Shown in pieces: positions 1 to 10,962 of a stretch of 64,000 nt of DNA. The notes beneath the pieces were generated by a model. That model did not search any database. It was not told the DNA's origin and saw only the letters and a list, made by a program, of their open reading frames with translations. Source of the stretch: Histoplasma ohiense. Lineage: Eukaryota; Ascomycota; Eurotiomycetes; Onygenales; Ajellomycetaceae. The DNA is taken from NCBI GenBank assembly GCA_017607445.1, contig JAEVHH010000002.1, positions 1,612,001-1,676,000 on the forward strand. The letters are read 5' to 3'. Numbering within the stretch: the first letter of the stretch is position 1; each line of letters opens with the position of its first letter. Made by a program: the position numbers and the translations under genes.

Positions 1-1634
1 ACTGCAGTGGACCGTCTTGATGGCAGGTCGCTACTATTCCGGATTGCAAAACCATCACGGTCTGTAAGCGGGGCAGTACAAACACGGTCTATGATGGAAG
101 GTTCATCATTTGCACCGGGTGTGAGGGACTCCGAGGTATCTGCAGCAAACTCAGGTGCCGGAGGCTGAGATATTGAGAAAGCAGGGTCTTGGACTTGCGG
201 ATTTCCAGGAAGGGAAGCTGGAAAAGGACTATCGAGGGCTTTTCGCTTGGCCGCTTCAAAAGACCCGATCCATTCTGTGAGCTCCTTTTGAGTCTCAGCT
301 TGTAGCATTATAGTATTGTTCTTAGTCTTGACCTCAAAGCAAAATCGGCGTTCCTCTTGAAATGCAGGTCGAATACTGCATAGAAGAACCCCGATTCTCT
401 CACTTTCTTCCACACCACCGGTTCGAGAGCTATGTACCAGGCACCCAAAGATCCCATGCCTCAAAAAGGTCCAACGGCGGACCCAGGCCGTTCTTGTAGG
501 TTTCCCAGTAAGGATCCTCAAGTTCAACCAACCTTGTTTTTCGGGCCGGAAGGTATGGTCCTTCCCCATCTTAAGTGAAGCGGGACCGTGTGAGCCTAGA
601 TACGGCACTGTAGATACAGAATAATCGTCAAGTTCTCGAGACGGCCGAACAGCCAGCTCAGCAGCCTCTTCGATTTGCTTTCTAGCGGCGAGCAGGTCAC
701 GTTTTGATAGCTTCTCACTTGTCTCAATCTCGTTGGACCAGCCCTTTATTCTATCCATCTCCTGGCCCCATTTTGAATACGCCAACGAATTGGCTTCGCG
801 CAAAATCCTGAACTCCCGCCATTGATCGAATGAAACGCGCACGATGAGTTTGTCGAGCGCATTTTTTATCTGCGGCGATTGGACACAGAAGTCCATCGAC
901 GCTTTCAAGTAGGCTTTGCGAGCTTCGTGTAACTGGAAGGCATCTTCTCGCAACGAAGACGGTTCCTTCGATTTGCCCTGAGCAGAATATTTCGCTTGTA
1001 AAGTATCATGTTGTTTTTGGGTTACTTCAAGTGTACGACGCGTTTCCTATAACATTCATTGAGCCGTCAGTGAACAACAATACCACCTAGCGGCGGGCAG
1101 GCGGAGTCCAGAACTTCCACCCCGAGCACCACAAACCTTGAACTGTCGCAAATCATTCTGGATGAACGCCCGTATAGGTTCCGCAATCAACGAGTCGGAC
1201 TTCTTAACAGTTGATATGACAGCGTTCCAAAAATCTTTCACAATCTCCCCGTGTCGTCTCAAGGCAAAGAATGCATAATCATGATCGATGGCCGCTTCCG
1301 AGATGGTGGCCGGGGCTGGGATATTGGAGATCAACGCGTTTGCCGCAGTTTCAAGCGACGCGAGCTCCGAATTCAACCTGACGGCGCTCCTGGCCACTCC
1401 ATCTAGCCATTTCTCCACAAGATCGATCTGCTCAGCGAAATGCAAGGTGCTTGCGCGAAAGGTCGGTGAATCGAGAGCGGCCTCCTTCAGGCCCACCGGG
1501 CTGGTTGCAAATTACCCTGTGTTAGCTAGTTACATTCCCAACAAACCAAGAAAGTAAACAAAATAAATATACATGGTACTGATGGGGTTCGCATCCTGGG
1601 TGCCAGAGGAGGACGCTGGCTGGGATGTGGCCAT
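1..1634 (-). CDS. SIP3: SIP3-like BAR-PH domain protein (5' part only; 3' end off the window)
   Basis: Three exons are visible on the minus strand: 1634-1573, 1500-1137 and 1046 to beyond base 1, all joined by GT-AG introns in phase. About 490 residues can be read. The first 270 or so are helical and charged and resemble the BAR-type N-terminus of the fungal Sip3 family; near residues 305-425 there is a PH domain (the stretch QGWLNLRILTGK followed by WVRRWTFLRHGIFGCLV). Family members, called Snf1-interacting protein Sip3 or SipA3 in aspergilli, are membrane-contact or lipid-transfer proteins that normally continue into a StART-like domain, which would lie to the left of the window. The start is the ATG at 1634, whose short first exon splices into the conserved GLKEAALDSPTF segment. 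It is divergent from KRI1. Family assignment is from recognition; lipid transfer is inference. Confidence 0.8.
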
Positions 1635-2168
1635 GTAGCAAACAGTCTATGGGAAATACACCGCCGTTTCCATAGATCAGGAGGAAGGGGTTGTTTCAAA
1701 TAACCAAGCAATTATGACTGGTTAGCGGATAGGCGCATTATATGAACACACACACACACATATATATATATATACGAAAGCATGAGATATGTCAGAGGAA
1801 AGGTGTTGTATGTGGCAATGACGGTGGTGGGACGGTGGTGGGACGTTGTGGGACAATCCGCAGCTCGCCCTTGACCAAACTCTGGCGGCCACAGCGCCCC
1901 CAGCTCCCGGACACCGCTCTCCTCCCATTGGCCGTGAGGGATGAGGCTAAATAAATACTCCGTACACAGTCAAGAAGGGGAAAAAAGCCCACCAGGAAAA
2001 AAAATATAATTTGTTTGTAGGGCTGGATTTCGCGCCACCAACCAAGCGCTTTTTATTTCTCGTCTCAGTTTTCCTTGTTGTATCCTATTGTTATTGCTCT
2101 CGTTAGTATTGCCTGCCATTGTCTTGCTCTATTTTGCCCGTCCTGTTTCAGCGTTGTTGGTCGAGAAA
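1635..2168. promoter_or_regulatory. Shared divergent promoter SIP3 / KRI1
   Basis: This 534-base gap separates two start codons facing away from each other. It contains an (AC)n(TA)n microsatellite at 1746-1774, a TACTCCGTA word at 1956-1964 and a pyrimidine-rich stretch just upstream of the KRI1 start. I see no separate gene; the open frame reaching upstream of KRI1 from 2088 starts with TTG, not ATG. Confidence 0.5.
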
Positions 2169-4307
2169 ATGGAACCGCCAGCCAAGAAGCAGAAGAAACT
2201 GCTCATGGACGATGACAGTTCCAGTGACAGCAGCGATGATGGAGGAGCCCTGCTCGGTAATGGAAACAACATCGTGTTCAAAGTCAACGAGGAATATGCG
2301 AAGCGGTTTGAGTATAACAAAAAACGAGAAGAAATACAACAGTGTGCGTTTTTTCCTTTTTCTTTTCTTTTCTTTTCTTTTCTTTTTTGTCTTTCCTTCT
2401 ACTTTCCGAAAATTGCCCACTGACATTTTTTTTAAAAAAAAAAAAAAAAATCTATAGTGGAGGGCAAATACGGCAAAACAACAGGCCTTGGGAAGCGCAA
2501 AAAGCTGGCGGATGACGATGTTGACACGTCAGACAGATCCGAAGAAGACGAGGGGGAATCATCCTCTGAGTCCGAAGATGAAGATGATGAAGGAGTGTTA
2601 GCAACCGAAGACCTCGACCGCGAAATTTTTGATACATTAAACGCTATCCGCTCCAGGGACCCCAGGGTCTACGATGCCAATGTCAAATTCTACAGCGAAA
2701 TAAAAGAAACAGAAGATGAGTTGGAGTCATCGTCAACTAAGAAGGAGAAGCCTATGTTCATACGCGATTACCATAGAGAAAATCTGCTGCGCGGCGGCGC
2801 CAATGGTGGCGAGAAGGAGGCGGAGGAGGAACCAAAGACCTTCGCACAAGAACAGGCAGATCTGAAACGGGAGATTATCAAAGAAATGCACGCCACCAAT
2901 GATGCAAGTGATGGAGGCAGCGAGGGCGAGGATGAGGAGGGCGGCTTCCTCATTCCGAAGACAAAGCCAACTGTCCCTGATATTACAAAAGCGCCTGTGC
3001 TGGATGTCGAATCTGCAGACAAAGACCCTGAAACCTTCCTGTCCAACTTCTTGAAATCCAGGGCGTGGGTCCCTACCGAAAAATCGAAATTCCAGCCCCT
3101 AGAATCCGATAACGAGGAAGAAGAGCAGCAGGCCGAGGCCTTCGAAGAAGCATACAACTTCCGTTTCGAGGATCCCAATAAAATCAACGAGGTGCTAGTG
3201 ACGCATTCTCGAGACACTACGTCCAAATTATCTGTCAGGAGAGAAGACCAGAGTAGCAGGAAGAAGAAAAGACAGGCCGAACGGCTGAAGAAGGAAGAGG
3301 AAAAGAAGCAGCGTGAAGCGGAGCGGAACCGTCTACGGAAACTGAAAATCGAGCAGCTTGAGGAGAAAATTGAGAAGATCAAGGCAGCCGCAGGCCTGCG
3401 AACGTCAGATTTCAGTGAGGAGGATTGGGCACGTTTTTTGGATGATGGGTGGGACGATGCCAAGTGGGAGGAGGAGATGGGGAAGCGATTTGGTGAGAAG
3501 TACTACGCTGAGGCCGAAAATGGTGATGATACTAGTAGTGGTGGAGGATTACATGGTGGCTCCAAGAAACGAAAGCTGAAGAAGCCCAAGTGGGATGACG
3601 ACATCGACATCAAGGACTTGGTTCCGGATTTCGATGACGAAGACGGGGAGATGCCCCAACTCAGTGACACGGACATGCAAGATGCAGCGCACGAGGGCGG
3701 GGATGAAGGAATCAATGGCGATGGCGATGAAGAGGATGCCGCTAAACCCAAATCCTACAAGCACAAGAAGAAGCAAGCCCTACAGGAGAAAAAGGAGAAG
3801 CAAAAGGAAGCACGAAAGGAACGCCGGAAAATCGAACAGCTCGTCGACAAGAGCCTTGACCTCGACCTCGACACAGCCCTGCTCCCGGGCGCCTCCAAGA
3901 AATACAGCGGCCAGTTCCGCTACCGCGAGACGTCGCCAGTTAGCTTCGGACTGACTGCGCGAGACATCCTCATGGCGGATGACAGCGCCTTGAACCAATT
4001 TGCGGGCTTGAAGAAACTGGCGTCATTTCGTGACCCGGAGCGCAAGAAAAAGGACTTCAAGAAGCTGGGCAAGAAAGCACGACTACGGCAGTGGCGCAAG
4101 GAGACGTTTGGTGATGAGAACGGAACCCCTGCCGACTTTGCGCTGCCTCTAACGGCCCCAGAGAGTACATCGGTTGGTGCGGAGGGGAAACATGCGACAG
4201 ATAAGAATAAAGATGATGGGGCGATGACGGTGGATATTCGAGACGGAAAAAAGAAGCGGAAGCGTTCTAAGAAGAAGCATCAAGAAGGGCTGGCTGAGGC
4301 ACAGTAG
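2169..4307 (+). CDS. KRI1: Kri1, 40S ribosome biogenesis factor
   Basis: Two exons, 2169-2343 and 2458-4307, give 674 residues. The intron has a GTGCGT donor and TATAG acceptor and carries long pyrimidine runs; the junction reads FEYNKKREEIQQ-LEGKYG, as expected for this family. Kri1 is a nucleolar protein needed for early 40S subunit maturation in yeast, working with the snoRNP protein Krr1. The sequence shows the family pattern: acidic clusters in the N-terminal half, a lysine/glutamate-rich coiled region around residues 265-305, and the C-terminal Kri1 block (YRETSPVSFGLTARDILMAD, then FRDPERKKK and LRQWRKETFG) around residues 545-615. The tail is basic (KKKRKRSKKKH), a likely nuclear or nucleolar signal. 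The start at 2169 is the first in-frame ATG. Confidence 0.93.
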
Positions 4308-5302
4308 CGGGCTGGAGCTACAATGCATTTTACGGATGTGACGATATTGACGTCGGATGTAGGTATAAGATCTTTGCAATGAATTTCACTTAATTGACAG
4401 TTTCTTCAATAATCTTACTTTGTTCTATCATCAGGTAATCAGCAGAGGCTTTCTTTCATTTGCATCACCGACGTTCTTGTGCATCACGCATCAGTTGAAG
4501 TCCCCCGCGATCCCGTACTCGTACAGAGTACACTACACTCTCGATTACCAGAGGTCAAAACCAACAAGAATACATGATAATTGCACAGAGTATATGTTGC
4601 TGTATGTGTACAATATTCGTCGAATTTGCCTACAATGCACAAAAATAGACAAAACTTTCTCCAGAAAAAGGAGAACAAAATTTTTTTTTTTTGGTTCCAC
4701 GCCACCTCTCTGGAAGAGTGACGAGAGACCTACCGTAGCTAGCCAATTAGACCCATGATAATATTCTGAATCCACCTTCTTAGCCAGCTGCGTTCTCTCC
4801 TGGCGACAACGGCTGAGGGTTGGCATGCGACGTAGTGTCGAGATAGGTGGAAATGTGGTGGCATAGAGGTTATATAGGTGCATGTACTCGTCGGTAACTC
4901 GTTCAACGCAGAACAACAATCCGCCATATCTCGTAAGACTCTGCATCCTAAATCTCCTCTCCCCACAGTGCCCCAGTGGGCCCAGCATGCTCTTCTCCAC
5001 CTCTCTCCCTCGCGCTTTTCTATCGCCGTTTGTTGTTCGGGAGATCTCGGCTTGAGGCAGCGTGGCCCAAAGCGGCTTAGCGCGGCAGAAAACCCTTCGC
5101 CCTGCCAACCGATTTTATTTCTTCCAAACTTTTTCTTTTCTCTCTCTCCGTCAGATTTTTTTCTCCTCGCTTCTTCTTCTCCCATCCCCAGCACATCCCA
5201 CCGTGAGGCTTCTGTCTTCGTTGCCCTACTCTCCAATCTCCCCTCCATCCTTCTCTCTTTTTCTCTTTCTTTAGTGCTGTTTCGTTTTTCACACAGCCCA
5301 AA
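4308..5302. other. KRI1 3' side and ADP/ATP carrier leader
   Basis: No gene is supported here. The last 300 bases before the carrier start (about 4980-5295) are strongly pyrimidine-rich (runs of TTTCTCTCTCTCC type), as is usual for 5' leaders of highly expressed fungal genes. A run of T at 4680-4692 lies between the two genes. Open frames on the minus strand in this stretch are shadows of the pyrimidine bias. Confidence 0.6.
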
Positions 5303-6883
5303 ATGGCCAAGCAGCAAGATAAGTCCTTCATGGGCATGCCCGTAAGTTACCTCCTCCCTCCGTCCACTATGCGGAAAGGAGTCAATATGTTCTCGAATTG
5401 GGCCATGCGCAATCGCGTTGTGTTCGCTTTGATGGCGGGTAGCATCGCTACAGGGCCTTGGGAATCGACGCTGCGATGATGGCCCCTTCGATATGCTCCA
5501 AACCTCGGTTGATGATGGCTGTTGATGACCATCCATTTTTGCAAACGAATGCGGCTAACGTTTGTCATTTTCTACTTTTCCATCTCCAGGGCTTCGTGGT
5601 CGACTTCATGAGTATGTGACCTATAGTCCTTATCGTGTTGGTTGGATGATAGCAGTCGTCGCGGAGCCGCGCTGCTGTCGTTGTGAACAGATTGTCAACT
5701 AACACGGTTTTGCTTGCTACAGTGGGTGGTGTCTCCGCCGCCGTCTCGAAGACTGCCGCCGCCCCCATCGAGCGTATCAAGCTCCTCATTCAGAACCAGG
5801 TACGTCGCTTAAGCACATTATGACAACTTTTTGTTATTGTAAACTTTTTTCAATTTTTTTTTTCAAATTATTTTCTCGTGATTGTGCTAACCATTATTCA
5901 ATATAGGACGAGATGTTGAAATCCGGCCGTCTTGATCGCAAATACAACGGTATCATTGACTGCTTCAGCAGAACTGCTAAGAATGAGGGTGTCGTCTCTT
6001 TGTGGAGAGGAAACACTGCCAACGTCATCCGTTATTTCCCAACCCAGGCCCTCAACTTTGCTTTCCGTGATACCTACAAGTCCATGTTCAACTTCAAGAA
6101 GGACAGAGATGGATATGCTAAGTGGATGGCTGGTAACTTGGCCTCTGGAGGTGTAAGTATTCACGCGACCAAACCAGTACCACTTTTTTCAATCAAGCAA
6201 TCCCGGCTAATTGATATCCTCAGGCTGCTGGTGCCACTTCCTTGCTCTTCGTTTACTCCCTCGACTATGCCCGTACCCGTCTTGCCAACGATGCCAAGAG
6301 CTCCAAGGGTACTGGCGAACGTCAATTCAACGGCCTGATCGACGTCTACAAGAAGACTCTCAAATCTGATGGTATCGCCGGTCTCTACCGTGGTTTCGGC
6401 CCCTCCGTCCTTGGAATTGTTGTCTACCGTGGTCTCTACTTCGGCATGTACGACTCCATCAAACCCGTCCTCCTCGTTGGTCCCCTTGAGGGCAGCTTCA
6501 TCGCCTCCTTCCTGCTCGGCTGGGGTGTCACCACTGGTGCTGGTATTGCTTCTTATCCTCTGGACACTATCCGTCGTCGTATGATGATGACGTCTGGCGA
6601 GGTATGTATACTTTTTTTTACTCCACCCTAATTATTACTATTGTTCGGGAAGTTTTTTTTTTTTTCTTTTTCTTTGGCTGACCTCCGTTTCCTTTTCCAA
6701 CACGTAAAGGCTGTTAAATACTCCTCGTCCTTCGATGCCGCCCGAAAGATCGCCGCTGCGGAGGGTGTCCGATCCTTCTTCAAGGGTGCCGGTGCTAACA
6801 TCCTCCGTGGTGTCGCCGGTGCTGGTGTGCTCTCCATCTACGACCAAGTCCAGCTGATCCTCTTCGGCAAGGCCTTCAAATAA
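5303..6883 (+). CDS. AAC: Mitochondrial ADP/ATP carrier
   Basis: Six exons: 5303-5341, 5590-5611, 5723-5799, 5907-6152, 6224-6601 and 6710-6883, giving 311 residues, the normal length for the mitochondrial carrier family. The product exchanges ADP and ATP across the inner mitochondrial membrane. The hallmark RRRMMM of ADP/ATP carriers is present at about residues 245-250, and the three Px[DE]xx[KR] carrier signatures are recognisable (PIERIKL, the SLDYARTR variant and PLDTIRR). The 22-base second exon encodes only GFVVDFM and part of the next codon. Introns are canonical GT-AG. A pyrimidine-rich leader and many introns in the 5' part fit a strongly expressed gene. No oddity in key residues was seen. 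It has no operon-like relation to its neighbours. Confidence 0.97.
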
Positions 6884-7572
6884 GCACATGTATTATTCCA
6901 CAGATTCCTTCAATATTAATTCCTTGTGGTTGAGGGGATGGAGCCGGCAGGGAGTGGTGTGAGCGAAGTTTTGTGCGCGGTGTGGTTTTGAGTGAGCGGT
7001 GCCGCAACCGGAGTGTCGTATGGGAGGGGAAGGGGGAAAAGGAGAAAAAAAAGGCAAAAGAAACAAAAAAAAGATAGAAGATATGCATCAAGAACTGCCT
7101 CTTTTCTTTTATCTTGGCTGCATGGTAACAAACAAATAGGGCTTCTTTTTTTCATCTTTTAAAACATGTTGTAACTTTACTACTGCTACTACTGCTTGCC
7201 TGCGAGCTTCTTTTATGTTTCTCTGTACTTCCTCTTGTGTGTATGTGTGTTCGATTTTGGCATTCCAAATCAATTCCCTTGCTCCTTTTCCTCTTTTCCT
7301 ATTCTATCGGTATTTCTTTCCTCCGCCTGTTATACTACACTTCATAGAGAAAGCTCCTTTTGTCCACCGTGTCACCTACCCCCACGGCATGTGACTGATG
7401 ATGTCAGCATAAAACCGTAACTAGCTAGCTACACCAAGTATCCTCCAACATGGAGTTGTAGAGTTAACCTCCGTTTGTGCACGAAGCCTATTGTCTTGTC
7501 TATTGGTGATCCCAAGCTCACTCCCGCTCGATCATCGTGCTATCCCACACGCACCTCACAAGGGAGATAGAC
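6884..7572. other. 3' region of the carrier and promoter of the next gene
   Basis: I see no gene. The stretch has a purine-rich segment at about 7015-7080 and T-rich sequence from 7140 to 7340, compatible with 3' UTR and promoter. Confidence 0.5.
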
Positions 7573-8496
7573 ATGAACTTACATCTCCAGAATCCCCCGC
7601 CAAGAGACCCATCTGAAGGCGAAGGTGCAGTCTCAAACGCGCCGGAGCCTACAACATCCCCACGCTCCTCCACATCTATACCGACACCTGTTCCAATGGA
7701 CAGTAGCAGTGGCTGCAATGCTGACTCCGCCCCGCCCCCCTCCCACCCCATCTCATCCCATTCAGCCTCGATAGTATACACACCAGATTCTCTCTCCCAA
7801 TCACCCACGCAGACCACTGCCAATCCGCCAACAGCAGTGGATCCATTGTCCCCTCCGCCACCAGCACCAGGACAGACACCAGTTCCCATCCTACCAACTC
7901 AAACCGGAGCGGGCACAACCACCATGCACCCAGCACCCATCCCTAACTCTATCCCCCCACCACCACCGAAAGCAGGCCAGATCCCAGCCGCCGCCGCCTC
8001 TTCCGCTTCCGCTTCCACCTCCCGATACCAACCAGGCCACCCCGCCCTGCAACAACAACAACAACAAGAAGAAGAAGAACAACAACTACCACCCCCGCCA
8101 CAGCACAACCAATCCCTCACCCACCCGCCCGGCTACATGCAAAACCCAGCCATAAACGATCCCCGCAGCGCACACACCTACCCCTACACCCACAACTACC
8201 CCTACGGTACCGCCTCCCCCGCCCCGCCAGCAAACACAAGCAACGTCGGCGGCAGCTGGCGCTGGGACGACGCTCCCGGTGGCGCGGGGGGGAGGTATGT
8301 GTATCAGGACGGCAGGGGGTGGACGGGGACGGGGACGGGGACGGGGACGGGGACGGGGACGGGGTCAGACGATGTCGATGAGGGTGCGTGGCCTAGTGCG
8401 GCTATGTGGCGGGGCGCGGTGGAGTTGGTGAGGACGGCGGGGAATCGGCTTGCGGAGGCGGAGGCCGGGGTGTGGAGGTGGGTTAATCGGCGGTGA
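7573..8496 (+). CDS. Proline-rich low-complexity protein of unknown function
   Basis: A single-exon frame of 307 residues from the ATG at 7573 (the frame is open slightly further upstream but only with a GTG). The first two thirds are proline, serine and threonine rich with poly-P, poly-Q and poly-E runs. A WRWDD element and a YVYQDGRGW element follow, then a (Thr-Gly)n run encoded by a GGGGAC hexamer array, and a tail that looks folded: acidic, then MWRGAVELVRTAGNRLAE with a closing VWRWVNRR. Low-complexity proteins with a small Trp-containing amphipathic tail occur in Eurotiomycetes, but I do not recognise a named family. No signal peptide or membrane segment is visible. Strong codon bias to C in the 5' half and G in the 3' half makes it look unusual, but the absence of stops and the conserved-looking tail support it as a real gene. 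Confidence 0.6.
   Translation: MNLHLQNPPPRDPSEGEGAVSNAPEPTTSPRSSTSIPTPVPMDSSSGCNADSAPPPSHPISSHSASIVYTPDSLSQSPTQTTANPPTAVDPLSPPPPAPGQTPVPILPTQTGAGTTTMHPAPIPNSIPPPPPKAGQIPAAAASSASASTSRYQPGHPALQQQQQQEEEEQQLPPPPQHNQSLTHPPGYMQNPAINDPRSAHTYPYTHNYPYGTASPAPPANTSNVGGSWRWDDAPGGAGGRYVYQDGRGWTGTGTGTGTGTGTGSDDVDEGAWPSAAMWRGAVELVRTAGNRLAEAEAGVWRWVNRR
8320..8365 (+). repeat. GGGGAC hexanucleotide tandem array
   Basis: About seven units of GGGGAC lie in frame and encode alternating Thr-Gly. Each unit supplies a run of four G separated by AC, so the coding strand meets the pattern for a stable G-quadruplex. Confidence 0.9.
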
Positions 8497-10962
8497 GGAG
8501 GGTTTTGGGATTGGGAAATGGAAGAGGGCTAAGGGGACTTAGGGGAGCGGTAGGAGGTAGGGGGTGGGAGGTGGAGTTTGTACATTATGGGTTGGGGATT
8601 GGTTGGTTGGGCTCTTTGGATTTGGATGATTTGGGCTATTGTTATTATATCTGAATGGACGTTTGGTTTGGGTTTGGAGTACGGAGTATTATGTTATTGT
8701 ATGAACTTGATCTGTATGATATGGGTAGTCTTTTTGAGACACCTCCTCCCCCTTGAACATTGTTCTTCTTTTTTTTCTCCTGCCTTTTTTTTTTTAACTT
8801 CGGAATTCTCTTCAACACGCAGCAACAAAAAAATAAAAAATAATTTTTAAAAAGAAGATGAGGTTTGCAGTTTGAAATAATTTATAAAAACGATCCGATG
8901 CCACTTTTCCACAAGTAGTCAAGAAAAATGCTATACCGAGATACAGCCGTTCATAATCCTCCAATGAATGACTGAGCGCAGAAAGCGTGCGATATAGCTA
9001 CTAAACTATACAAAAGAAAGTCAAGGTATATAACATGTATTTATGTGTAAAGGAAACAAGAAAAATAAGGAAGGAAAAGCACTTCGCAGCCATGCATATT
9101 CAGCTAAAACAGGAAATATACGTAATATACCTTCACAAACAGAAACAGAACATAAAAGAAGCTGTATGTGCCATATATCTGTAACTAAGATGTAATATAT
9201 CATGAAAAAAAAAAAAAAAAAAAAAACACACACACACACGGTATAGAGGTAATGTATACACAGTATACACAGTTTATATATAAGGTTATGTATGTACTGT
9301 ACATCATGCAGCAAATGATGAGGGGTTATAAAACTCACAGAAGAATATAATCAAAGGATCAGATATAAAATGAAGAGAAAAGCAGTATGTAAGCCTCTCA
9401 AAATCAATTCTAGATAGTTGTGTCATTAAAAAGAAAAAGAAAAGAAAAGAAAAAGAAAAGAAAATTCATAAAAATTGAAGTACTCAAGCATCAACTCAGT
9501 ACTGTACATTTAAGACGACCGAGGCAGTGGAAGAAGGGCGAAGAAGAAACAGATCAGAGATAAGTTATGAACAGAATGCAAGGGGCAAGGAAAATAATAT
9601 TCAGAAAAGAAAAAGAAAAAGGAAAAAAAACTTAGTGCAATACAGTTAAGATGACCAAGTTTTTGCACCCTTTTCTTTTATTTCTCTCCATTATCTTTCT
9701 CTTCTTCTTTTCTCACTGTTTTATGATGCTCCAGCTCCTCCTCTTTTTTTTAATCTTTTATCTTTTTTCTTTTTTTTTTTTTTCCGCGTGCCGCTTTTCT
9801 CCATTTTTTGTTGTGTCGACATAAATCATGATGGTTTGTCTTAGGTGCGTAAGACAGTTTCATGAACGGCTAATACATGCAAATAATATATCAACAAAAG
9901 ATAGTAAAAAGGAGAAAATTAAAGAAAAATGAAATGATACAAGAGATAAAGGAGAGACAACATAGGAAAAGGCAGAAATAGTGAAGGACAAAGTGCTCAT
10001 GCAAATGGGGAAATGCGGGGGGCATTGTTGAAGACGAGGAAGATTCAAAAGATGCAGTGTCGGGTTGAGAAAAGATAAGAGAATTCCTGACCTGCAGTAA
10101 ATAAGAGGAAGGCCACCAAAGAGGTTATTGTTTTCTCTCAAGAAATGGTTGCCACAGAATTGTCGGTAGCTGATGATCAAAGCCCCCAAAATATTGAACG
10201 TAGAGATGGCCATAGAAGGGCGGGCATCTTGTGCACAAAATGATATAAGAAATGGGAAAAAGAGACGTAACCCGTGCTTAGGCGCTGGAGTGGAGAGTAA
10301 TGGGAATACGAAAGGAAACAAAGGAGGAAAATATGTAAAATGAGGAAAACCAATAAGTCCAGGGACCCGTTAGAACCGGAGATAGGTATGGAGGTTATTT
10401 CAACGCCTTGGTCATTGGACCCTCAACCAATATAGTTATTCTCGGATAAGAGTAAAAATAAGTAGGAAAAGAGCTAAGAAAAGTACAACAAAGGAAAACA
10501 ATAATGGAAGGATAAGAGAAAAAAATACCTCGTGTTAATGCATATGGGGATATAGACAAGTGAAGAAGAAAAGGAAACCATGAAAACATAAAACGCCATG
10601 ATAATAGGGGAAAAAAGCCAAACCCAAAGTTTCGCCCGTATACCTTTCCCATCCATTATCCCACTTGAAGGTCGGAGCGTTTTCCCTTGCCCCACAATAC
10701 TGCCAGACTAGCAGGCATGTGTATGCGTATCGGAAGGGGACGCGTTGAAAAGATTGACAATCGTGAGAAGTGAATAATAATAATGTAATAATAGTAGTGG
10801 CAGTATTAATAAAAATTAAAAGTGCAGTCTGGTCCGGCCCGGCCCAACCAAGGAAGAGATAGATGCGGGAATGAAGATGCCGTTATGTTAAAATAAGTGA
10901 TTAGGTAGGTTGATAGATCTGCGTGTCGAACGGGATGTAAAAAAAGTATAAAAGAGTGGTGG
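8497..10962. other. Long gene-free gap with purine-rich plus strand
   Basis: No coding gene is supported in these 2.5 kb. An A22 run followed by a CA microsatellite lies at 9205-9239. From about 9360 to 10720 the plus strand is strongly purine-rich (AAGAAAAGAAAAG-type runs), apart from a T-rich stretch at 9660-9800. Because STB3 is read from the other strand and ends at 10963, this could be an unusually long pyrimidine-rich 3' UTR. The minus-strand frames here (for example 9860-10321) are F/S/L-rich artefacts of that composition. Confidence 0.5.

Noticed and set aside
2088..2168. Hydrophobic N-terminal extension in frame with KRI1, resembling a signal anchor
   Set aside because: The extension begins with TTG, not ATG, and a nucleolar protein would not carry a signal anchor; the ATG at 2169 is preferred.
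4545..5536. Long overlapping minus-strand frames upstream of the ADP/ATP carrier
   Set aside because: They are antisense to a pyrimidine-rich leader and the first carrier exon, with basic, repetitive composition and no recognisable domain.
9860..10321. 153-codon minus-strand frame rich in Phe, Leu and Ser that looks like a membrane protein
   Set aside because: It lies in a purine-biased strand whose complement always reads as F/S/L; no conserved motif or splice context.
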